This document shows, piece after piece, positions 17,908 through 25,900 of a DNA stretch of 64,000 nt. A program made the position numbers and the translations under genes. The DNA is from QHXM01 sp032160705 (GTDB lineage Bacteria > Acidobacteriota > Blastocatellia > Pyrinomonadales > Pyrinomonadaceae), in assembly GCA_032160705.1 (NCBI GenBank), contig JAVHVE010000060.1, positions 1 to 64,000 of the forward strand, given 5' to 3'. Position 1 is the stretch's first letter. Every line of letters begins with the position of its first letter. The notes under the pieces were generated by a model that did no database searches, was not told where the DNA came from, and saw only the letters and a program-made list of their open reading frames with translations.

Positions 17908-18228
17908 CTACTGCACGGGCTTAGACTCAAGTTTATCAAGGCGGTCTTCTATGCCTGCTTGATCGGCGCGCAGAGTGAGCATGTCTTTACTGAGAACATC
18001 AATCTTACGCAGTGTTTGAGTTGAAAGCTGCTCTAGCGAGTTAAGACGCTCTTTTATCTCTATTATCTTAGCCAGCGCCCGTTCCCAGATTGGCTTCGTT
18101 TCGAGCGCACGCCGTTCCGCCTGGTCTTCTAATGTCTGCAATCGCGCATCAATGGCGTCAAAGCGCGCGAAGACGCGTTCCTCAAAGGAACGACCGTCCG
18201 GCATGTTTTGCGTGACATCTTTACTCAT
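17908..18228 (-). CDS. Coiled-coil protein of unknown function
   Basis: 106 residues from the ATG at 18228; the longer frame begins with TTG and has no ribosome site. It is almost entirely heptad-patterned helix (RFDAIDARLQTLEDQAE, IIEIKERLNSLEQLST, LRADQAGIEDRLDKLE), so it probably forms a coiled-coil oligomer. No signal or membrane segment. Not assigned to a family. It sits between patatin and a small membrane protein on the same strand. Confidence 0.65.
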   Translation of the reverse strand: MSKDVTQNMPDGRSFEERVFARFDAIDARLQTLEDQAERRALETKPIWERALAKIIEIKERLNSLEQLSTQTLRKIDVLSKDMLTLRADQAGIEDRLDKLESKPVQ

Positions 18229-18288
18229 AATAGAAATTATGAAGCTAATCTGAATTTCGTTCAAGCATCAAGTGGATTACACGACTGC

Positions 18289-18546
18289 TTACTTGATGAG
18301 TTGCCTGCGCTTGATCTCTTCCAACTGGCGCAATGATTCGTTCAGTTCCCTGTCCCCGTCTCGCTCTTCAAGCTGCTCAGGTGTGGATTTACCCGCGAGC
18401 TTGCGGAAGATCGAGATGCCGAAGACGATCACGGCCAGCACGAAGAGAAACTTGACGATTGTGATGACGACGCCGACGACCATCCAGACGACGATTGCCG
18501 CGACGAGGATGGCGAGGGCGAGCAGGATGAGTTTTGCGTTTTTCAT
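18289..18546 (-). CDS. Small membrane protein with cytoplasmic helical tail
   Basis: 85 residues. Two closely spaced hydrophobic stretches (about residues 5-27 and 29-47) are followed by a charged helix EQLEERDGDRELNESLRQLE. GGAGG lies 11 bases before the ATG. It starts 115 bases after the surA-like gene on the same strand, so it may belong to the outer-membrane biogenesis transcription unit. Function unknown. Confidence 0.7.
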   Translation of the reverse strand: MKNAKLILLALAILVAAIVVWMVVGVVITIVKFLFVLAVIVFGISIFRKLAGKSTPEQLEERDGDRELNESLRQLEEIKRRQLIK

Positions 18547-18661
18547 AAAAGGTGTGACCTCCGAATTGCCGGGAGACTTCCCTCAGCAGTTCAAGCTTAG
18601 CTCTCGCCGCGCACCTTTGGCAACGATGCGGGGCGAGAGCGCCCGCTTGCTCTAAAGGCAA

Positions 18662-19372
18662 TCAGACCGGGTTGAGGGTGATGATCTCTGCGCGCTCGCG
18701 GATGCTGTCGAGAAATTCGTCCGTTTCGGATTCGATCTTGCTTTCGGTCAACTCCGTTTCGATCTCTTTGATAACATCTTTGAGTTCCGGCACGAGGCGT
18801 CCGGGTTGCTGGCGGCGCAGGCGCGGGACGTACACGTCGCGGTAATAATCTTCGACCTCCTTTTGCGTCACAATCGTAAAGGAGCGGAAACGAAAATCCA
18901 GAAACTTTTCTATCGTCAGGCGCTGGCGCACGATTTCTCTCAACTGCTCCGCGCTTAAACCCACACGAGCCACGCGCTGCTGAAACTCTGCCTGTGATGG
19001 AAACAGCTTGACCAACTCGTTGAGCTTGCCGTCAATCTCTTCCCTGGTGGGCTCAATCGCCGGGAGTCTCTCGGCCTCCTGCAAGATCAGGCGCTGGCTG
19101 ATGATGAGATTGAGCACGCGGTTCAAATTCTCAGAGCTTGGATTCTCAAGCGGCGCATCAGGCTGAAGCGCAAGCTGCCAGAGCAGGTCAGAATATGTAA
19201 TCAAAGAGGGACTCACACCGCTATTGACCGTCGCCACCATCTTGTCAACGACCTCCTGCCCTTGCGCCTGCGGCGCAAGAAGTAAAAAGGCAAAAGTAAA
19301 AAGGCAAAAGGAGAAAACGACCGGAAGCAACCGCCATCGCACCATCCTAACTGTTTTTGTTTCTCTTCTCAT
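18662..19372 (-). CDS. SurA N-terminal-domain-like periplasmic protein without PPIase domain
   Basis: 236 residues. After a signal peptide, VDKMVATVNSGVSPSLITYS and LNLIISQRLILQEAERL match the SurA/PpiD-type chaperone N-domain, which binds unfolded outer-membrane proteins. The parvulin domain is absent, so it would be a pure chaperone. It follows the bamA-like gene, which supports a role in outer-membrane protein delivery. ATGs at 19372 and 19345 are both possible; the second gives a normal signal peptide MVRWRLLPVVFSFCLF. The hydrophobic core of that signal peptide is encoded by one arm of a palindromic repeat element. Confidence 0.75.
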   Translation of the reverse strand: MRRETKTVRMVRWRLLPVVFSFCLFTFAFLLLAPQAQGQEVVDKMVATVNSGVSPSLITYSDLLWQLALQPDAPLENPSSENLNRVLNLIISQRLILQEAERLPAIEPTREEIDGKLNELVKLFPSQAEFQQRVARVGLSAEQLREIVRQRLTIEKFLDFRFRSFTIVTQKEVEDYYRDVYVPRLRRQQPGRLVPELKDVIKEIETELTESKIESETDEFLDSIRERAEIITLNPV

Positions 19373-19406
19373 ACTTTTACCTTTTACCTTTTTCCTTTTG
19401 CCTTCT
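19279..19406. repeat. Palindromic element overlapping the surA-like 5' end (AAAAGGC words)
   Basis: The left arm 19279-19316 (AAGTAAAAAGGCAAAAGTAA and onward) and right arm 19371-19406 (CTTTTACCTTTTACC and onward) are imperfect reverse complements built of 7- to 13-base AAAAGGC/AAAAGTA units. The left arm lies inside the signal-peptide codons of the surA-like gene. The right arm begins at the bamA stop codon. Confidence 0.8.
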
Positions 19407-22400
19407 TCAGAACGCTCTGGTGAAGCGGAAATGAAGCTGCCCGCGCTTGGGACGAAAGATGGCCGTGCCGCCGTCCGATTGCGGAATCAGGAATTCCGGC
19501 GGATTGACCAGCCACCCGTAATCTACGGAAAGCGTGCCGCCGAGCGGCGTCTTGATACCAAACCCTAAACCCACGGTGTGTGTCCAGCGGGCGCGCAGGT
19601 TGTGCGCGTTGATGCGCTCATTGCGCGTCAAATTCGGGTCGTCCTCTTCCGGGCTATCGTTGCGACCGAAGATGTCGCCGACGCGGCGAAAGACATTACC
19701 GCCGTCGTAGAACGGGACGATCTGAAAAACTTTTGAGAGCGGAGTGCGCGCCTCCACGTTCACCACTGCTAGAGCGTTGCCGCCCAGCGGAACGGTGAAC
19801 GGGAAGAGCTGAACAAGCTCGCCCTTGTTATTGCGAAAGACGCCACAGCCCCCCGGAAGAGGAGTCTGGAAGAAACATTCCGGGACGACAGCGCGTGGCC
19901 CGGCCTCTTCAAAGCCAAAGCCGCGCAAAGTGGTCGAGCCTCCGGCGAAGAAACGCTCGCTGATGGGCAGCGTCCGGTCAATGTCGTCTATCACGCCGTT
20001 GTCGTTGCGGTCGCGCGGGTTGAAAAGATTGGCCAGCCCCAGGGTCACATTGCCCGCAAGCACCGTTCCGCGCACCTGTTTGAGCTTGTAGTAGCGGCGA
20101 TAGTTGGCCAGAAACTTATTGAACGAGAGATTGCCGCCGAGCTGCCGCAGCGCCAGTGAATAATCCAGTGTCAGGAAATCGCCGCGCTGCGTATCGAACT
20201 GGCTATCGCGCGTGTCGCGGACAAACGTTGCAGCGAGACGCGAGAGGCGAATGGCGCGGTCGGGTCTCAAGATCGAAGCGATCAGCAGGCTGTTGATGTT
20301 ATAGAGCCGCACGTCTTCGTAAGAATAGCGCAGGAAAAGAATGCTGCGCGTCTTGCGGTCAATGAGGCGCTGCGTCTCGGCGTTGATGGTGAAGCGATTG
20401 ATCGTCGGTTCGCCCGTTTCCCTGCCAAGCTCATCAATCGGGTTTCCGTTCTCGTCCAGACGCTGCACGATGCCGAAGCTGCCGCGATCAATTGTCGAGC
20501 GGAAGAAGCGCGTTACGGTCGTGTCGCGCTGGTATTGAGCGGAGAGCGCCAGCGGCGCGAATTGATTTTCGCCGTAGCGACGAAAACGCGGGTCTGTGTA
20601 TTCAAGACGGACTAACTGCTGGCGCTTACTAGCCCGGATACGGAAAGCTCCCTGCTTGAGCGTGCCGAACATGTTGAGATTGCGAATGTCGAAGAAGCCG
20701 AGCGGGCCGTTATCCGTCGAGAAGCCGCCGCCGTAGCGCATTTCACGCGGCTTCAATTCCTCAACATCAATAATGATGTCGCGCTTCTTAAAGCCGGAAG
20801 CGGTTTCGCCCGCAGGCTCTGTGCGGATGATGACCTGGCGAAAAACATCTGTCGCGTACAGCGCACGCTCGCTATCAGAAAGCTGGTCGGCTCTGAGCAC
20901 CTCGCCTTCTTTGAGCGGAATGGACACGAGGATGGCAGCTTTTTTCGTGCGGATGTTGCCGTTGACGAAAATGCGATTGATGATGACTTTCTCGCCTTCG
21001 CTACGGATGGTGTAAACGACGCGCACCTGCTCTTCACGCTTCCCGTCAGGCAAGGTGACAGTCGGCAATTCGATGATGGAGAATTCGAGCAGCGCGCCGA
21101 CGTAGCCGTTGCGCGCGTAGAGATTTAAAACCGCATCGCCGTCGGCGCGTGCCTGCGAGCGCGAGAAGGGTTGGCCAGGGCTTGTGCGGAAGCAGGGCGT
21201 GAAATCATTGGCGTCGAAACGCGCAGCGCAGCGAGTGCGCCCCGCTTCTTCAACCTCACCTTTCAAACGTGCATCCGTGTAAAGTTTGTTGCCGCGAAAC
21301 GTGACATCAGCAATGCGTGTCCGCGCGCCTTCTTCGACGACGAACGTGATAATCAGGTTTTCACCTTCGAGCGAGACGCCCTGGCGCACCGTGGTATGCA
21401 CATTCCTGTAGCCTAAGTCGCGCATCCGCGCATCAATCGTGCGCCGATCCTGTTCGAGCAGCTCACGACTCGTGTAGCCGCGCCCGTAACCGAGCAAAGG
21501 AATAAAGCCGAGCACGTTTGCTCTTTGCGTGCGCAGCTCTGGTTCGACATCTTCGATGTTCAGTTCCTTTGTGCCTTCGATGCGGATGTCCGTCAGCTTG
21601 AAGCGGCGTCCGGGCTCGACTTCGTAGGTGATGTTGATGGTGCGTCCGGTCAATTGCTCAGGGTTCAGGTTTTCGCACATCTCACGCGTGCCGTTGAGCG
21701 CAGCGCTATCCGTGACGGGCGGCGTGACGGTGCAGATTTCGGTAACTTCGGCGAAGAAGTAGCCGCTCTCCTGAATCTTGTTGCGCAAGCGGCGCTCGCC
21801 TTCGACGATGGCCGAGATGTCTATGTTGCCCTCGCGCTTGATCGGCAACAGGCTGCGCAGCGTCTTCTCCTTGAGGTCATAATTCTTGACCGCAACGTCA
21901 ACGACGGGGCCGACGCCGCCCTTGAGGCTGATCGTCACCTGATTGGTCGCGGGATCGAGAACGAAATGTTCGTCTTCTAATTGCGGCGCAAGGAAGCCTT
22001 TGGCGATGATGGCCTGGCGAATGAGAGTGATGTCTTCGCCGAGCGCGGAGCGCGTGAAGGGTGTGCCGGGCTGAAGTTTCAACTTGGGGCGCACGGTGTT
22101 GGCATCAAAACCGTTGATGTCAATATCGAAGGTCGTGACGCGCGCCTGCTCACCCGGTTCGATATTGAAGACGACCGTCTGGCGCGTCCCCGTCGGGTCT
22201 TTGGGGTCGCGTACCTGCGTGAAAGTAACTTCCGCGCGATAGAATCCTTTGTCGCGCAGGTAAACCTGAATCAGATCGGCGTTGCTTCTAAGAATTTGCT
22301 CGGAGAGGCGCGAGCCAGGCTCAAGCATGTTCAGTCGAGAGCGCATCTCATCTTCCGAGATGGGCGAATCTATTCCGGCATGAAGACTGATTTTGACTTC

Positions 22401-22796
22401 GCCGACTTTGACCTGCCGCTGCACGATGAAGCGCACGCAGAGCGGGCGGTTTGCGTCCGTAGCGCGTCGGCACGTCTCGCTCACCTCGACGCGGGCGTTC
22501 GAGATAAGGCCGGAATCAAAGAGCGATTGCAAGGATTCACGCACCAGCACCGCCCTGTATTCCGCTCCCGGCGCGACATTCAGGAGCGAGAGAAACTCGG
22601 CTTGCGCTGCCTCATCCGCGGGGCTGCCTTCGATAACTACTTCGACGAAAGTGATGATGCGTCCTTCGTAATCGCCCGTATCGGGCGTGACGAAAGGTGT
22701 GGAGGCATTGATGCTTTGCGCTGCTAGGAAGGCAGCGAGCAGCAGCGTGATAAAAAATAAGCGGCGCAGTTTCAACCCTCTGATCTCAGGTTTCAA
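19407..22796 (-). CDS. bamA: Omp85-family outer-membrane assembly protein (BamA-like) with many POTRA domains
   Basis: 1129 residues, clearly longer than typical BamA (about 800) or TamA (about 580). A signal peptide (RLFFITLLLAAFLAAQSINA) precedes a long periplasmic part (to about residue 720) of several POTRA-like units, such as FVEVVIEGSPADE, VVDVAVKNYDLKEK, FKLTDIRIEGTKELN, RIADVTFRGNKLYTD and VIINRIFVNGN. The surface-antigen barrel follows, with FFAGGSTTLRGFGFE matching the conserved (V/L)RGF loop, and a terminal Phe (HFRFTRAF) typical of outer-membrane barrels. The start appears to be TTG (22796 or the in-frame TTG 21 bases later); no strong ribosome site. It lies downstream of the tamB-like gene and upstream of the surA-like gene on the same strand. 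Confidence 0.9.
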   Translation of the reverse strand: MKPEIRGLKLRRLFFITLLLAAFLAAQSINASTPFVTPDTGDYEGRIITFVEVVIEGSPADEAAQAEFLSLLNVAPGAEYRAVLVRESLQSLFDSGLISNARVEVSETCRRATDANRPLCVRFIVQRQVKVGEVKISLHAGIDSPISEDEMRSRLNMLEPGSRLSEQILRSNADLIQVYLRDKGFYRAEVTFTQVRDPKDPTGTRQTVVFNIEPGEQARVTTFDIDINGFDANTVRPKLKLQPGTPFTRSALGEDITLIRQAIIAKGFLAPQLEDEHFVLDPATNQVTISLKGGVGPVVDVAVKNYDLKEKTLRSLLPIKREGNIDISAIVEGERRLRNKIQESGYFFAEVTEICTVTPPVTDSAALNGTREMCENLNPEQLTGRTINITYEVEPGRRFKLTDIRIEGTKELNIEDVEPELRTQRANVLGFIPLLGYGRGYTSRELLEQDRRTIDARMRDLGYRNVHTTVRQGVSLEGENLIITFVVEEGARTRIADVTFRGNKLYTDARLKGEVEEAGRTRCAARFDANDFTPCFRTSPGQPFSRSQARADGDAVLNLYARNGYVGALLEFSIIELPTVTLPDGKREEQVRVVYTIRSEGEKVIINRIFVNGNIRTKKAAILVSIPLKEGEVLRADQLSDSERALYATDVFRQVIIRTEPAGETASGFKKRDIIIDVEELKPREMRYGGGFSTDNGPLGFFDIRNLNMFGTLKQGAFRIRASKRQQLVRLEYTDPRFRRYGENQFAPLALSAQYQRDTTVTRFFRSTIDRGSFGIVQRLDENGNPIDELGRETGEPTINRFTINAETQRLIDRKTRSILFLRYSYEDVRLYNINSLLIASILRPDRAIRLSRLAATFVRDTRDSQFDTQRGDFLTLDYSLALRQLGGNLSFNKFLANYRRYYKLKQVRGTVLAGNVTLGLANLFNPRDRNDNGVIDDIDRTLPISERFFAGGSTTLRGFGFEEAGPRAVVPECFFQTPLPGGCGVFRNNKGELVQLFPFTVPLGGNALAVVNVEARTPLSKVFQIVPFYDGGNVFRRVGDIFGRNDSPEEDDPNLTRNERINAHNLRARWTHTVGLGFGIKTPLGGTLSVDYGWLVNPPEFLIPQSDGGTAIFRPKRGQLHFRFTRAF

Positions 22797-22830
22797 ATTA
22801 AAGGTGTAGAGGCACTAATAAAACCGATAA

Positions 22831-22940
22831 AGAGAGACAGGATTAACAGGATTATCAAGATTAAGAAGAAGAGGTAGGACAGAAGAGCTTGATATTATTT
22901 CTGTCATCCTGTCCATCTTGTTAATCCTGTCTATTTCTTC
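22831..22940. repeat. Palindromic element between tamB- and bamA-like genes (ACAGGATTA words)
   Basis: The left arm 22831-22872 contains GACAGGATTAACAGGATT and the right arm 22900-22938 contains CATCTTGTTAATCCTGTC. They are imperfect reverse complements with a loop of about 27 bases. The right arm ends 5 bases before the tamB-like stop codon. The unit is 9 bases here rather than 7. Confidence 0.88.
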
Positions 22941-22943
22941 TTT

Positions 22944-25900
22944 TCAAAATCGTTTCTTCAACCGAATCTCGAAGCTGAAATTATCGTTGCGCGAGCCGAA
23001 ACCCGTCGTGCTGCCCTGCTCATACTGCGCGACGAACGAAATGCGGTTCGAGACGCGGTATTCGACGGCCAGCACCTGATTCTGATTCCCGGTCACGTTG
23101 GTCGAATAAGTGATCGAGAGATTCTTGTTAATCTGTCGTCCGACGGTCAAGCGTGCTGTCGGGCTTTGACCACCACGCCCCGCAATCAACGGATCAATTT
23201 CAAAGCGATTGAGGCCGAAGAGCTTATCTGTCGCGCGCCTGGCCGGTGCGCTAATCAAGCTTTCCGTCAGAAGGCTCGCCGCCGTTCCCAACCCCGATTG
23301 CGCGAGAGCGGATGCTCCTGTCTCGCCGGTCGCCAATTCACCCGTTAAAATCAGAGAGACGACATCCGCCTGCGGCAGCGCAGGGTCAGAGCGCACGTTG
23401 ACAGAGGGCTGTGTGAGCGGCCCTGTGATGCTGGTAATCACGTCGTAGCCCGCGATCTCGGCCTCGGCTTGAATGTTCAGCAGAGGATCGGCGTCGAGGC
23501 TTCCGGGCAGATCAATCGTCGCCCGCTGAATTTCGTAACGCTTGTTGCGGAAATTGATCGTCCCTGTGGTCGCCGTGATGCGCCCCGCGACGATTGGCTC
23601 TTTCACAGGGCCATTAATACGCAGCGAGACTGACCCGACCGTTTCGGCCAGATTGTTTCTGACGATGAGCGCGTCGCGGCCTTCGATCTGCAAGTTCTGG
23701 AATTGTGCTGTCGCGGCCAGCGCGAATTCTCCGCCCTGCTCGATTAACGCTTCGCGGCGACTGTTGATTAAAGTCTCCAGATCAATGTCCTCAGTATATT
23801 CGGCGCGGCGCAGGTTGATCTTGCCGGAGATAATCGTACTGATCTGCTGGCCTCTGAACCCTTGAGACCCCCTGAAGTCCAAATCCACATCGGCGGTTGA
23901 ACGGAAATTTTCCGGGTAAGGAACAGTCACGTCCTCGCCGCGCACGTTGAACTGAAAGCTTCTGGGCGTCAACCCAGAAAGCAGCGCGCCGCCCGTCACA
24001 GACACGCGCCCACCGCCAAGCACGCCCGTCAAAGAATCTATCTGCGCCTGGTTGCTGTTAAAGCGAACTCCGCCTTTGACGTTCGAGATGGTCAGACGCT
24101 CGTCGGCGATGAGCGTGGCGATGGAAGCGTTCGCGAGATACGCTGTGCCGTTGATGCGCGGCAACTCATAAGAGCCTGCGACGCGCAACTGGACATCAGC
24201 CGAGCCGGTCAGGAACAGGTCTGGCGACAGACCGTTCAGGACGCGCAGATTGATCTGGCCATCCGCCGTGAAGCTCTGCGTTCCGCCAGGCCCCAGAGCC
24301 AGACGGCCTCCAAAAGTAACGTTTGTGTTCGACCCCGTGAACTGCGTCTTCTCGAAATAGACTTCATCTCTTGAAAACTGTACGACGAGCGGTGAGACCG
24401 CGATCAACTGCACGTCTTCAATCAGGACTGTCAGGTCTGTGAAGTTGGCCGTTCCCTTCAATCCCGCCAGGCCATAGACGGTTTCACCCTGAGCATTCTC
24501 GGTGATGAGGTCGCCTTCGGCGCGCAGCGTGCCGGTGGCGCGCCCTGTCACGCGCACGTTGGTTTCGGGCAGGATAGTCGCAAAAAGATTCGTCAGATCA
24601 GCGCCCGTGAGCGTCGTCATGACTGTGGTCTTCAGATTCTTCGTGCTGAGGTCAACGTTAGCGGCTATTGTTTGTTGCTGTGCGCCGAGCAGTCCGGTCG
24701 TGAAAGTGATGTCGAGTTGCTTGTTCTGTGTTCGGCCAACCAGCGTTAGTGCCCCCGCCGGGCGACCGTTGATCTTCACGTCGCGGCCTTCGCCGTCAAA
24801 GTTCACGTCGAAGTTGGAAAAATCGTCTTCCGTCAAAACACCCTTGACGCTCGCGTTTAAATTGGCCGTGCCCGTGACGTTTGGCAACGCGCCCGCATTG
24901 GGAGCGAAGGAGGCGAGACGCTCAAGCTGGATGCCGACAGCCTGCGCTTGAATATCGAGCGCTCGATTCTTCGTGTTGAAAGTGCCGGTGGCTGTGACGC
25001 GCCCCGCGTCCAACTGCGCGACGACCTGATCGAGATTGACGAGGGAGCCGTTGAAGGTGGCCTGCGCGCTGATGCTCTCGAAAGGCTCACCGCCGATGCG
25101 CCCGCGCGCGAAGCGCAACTCTGCGTTGCCGCTCATCGCATCGGGAATCCCGCGAATATTGACGCGTCCCGAAAGCTCCGATTCGATGTTGCCGAATTGT
25201 GAGAATTGCGGACTGAGGACGGACAATGCCGCAGACAAGTTGCCCGCGTTGACTCTGTCCAGCGTCGCATCAACGGAAGCGTTGCTCAATCCCTCCTTGA
25301 GCGGAAGGTTGAGAGCGAACTGAACGCCTCCGCCGTCGCCCTCGACGAGTCGCCCGTCGGTGACACTGACCTGATCGGGTGTCGTGCTGATTTGCGCGGC
25401 GAGCGAGCCAAGATTGCGCCCGTTCATCAACAATGAATCAAGCGAGGCATGCCCCTCGATGCTCGGTTCTTTCAGTCGCCCGCGCACAGTACCGTTGAAC
25501 GCAATCTTTCCGGCCAATTCGATCCTGGCTCTTTCAAGCTGGGTTTCGAGTTCGTCGAAGAGGCCGGTGCTGAACAGCACGCGCTGTAGTTCAGTCGCGT
25601 CGTTTGAGGCGAGATTGAGTTGCAGATTCGATTCGTCCGTCGAGATGGAGAATTGCCCGGTGGCGCTCAACTCTGAAGAAGGCGTGCGAAGGTTGGCGCG
25701 CTCAATATTGAAGACGCCCTGCTCGGCGCGCAACGCGACTTCGCCATTGATGGGCGTTCTGCCGCTTGCGTCGTCTCCCGTTTCGGCGTTTAACTCAAGA
25801 CGTGCCGTGCCGGTGGCCGCGCCCACGTTCGTTCCCGGAAACGAGAGATTGGCTGTGCCCGTCGCCTTGCCCGTAATCAGGATGGGACGCGCCGTCAGAG

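Noticed and set aside
21981..22727. 248-codon plus-strand frame inside the bamA-like gene
   Set aside because: Antisense shadow of a conserved POTRA region; no ribosome site, no homology pattern recognised.
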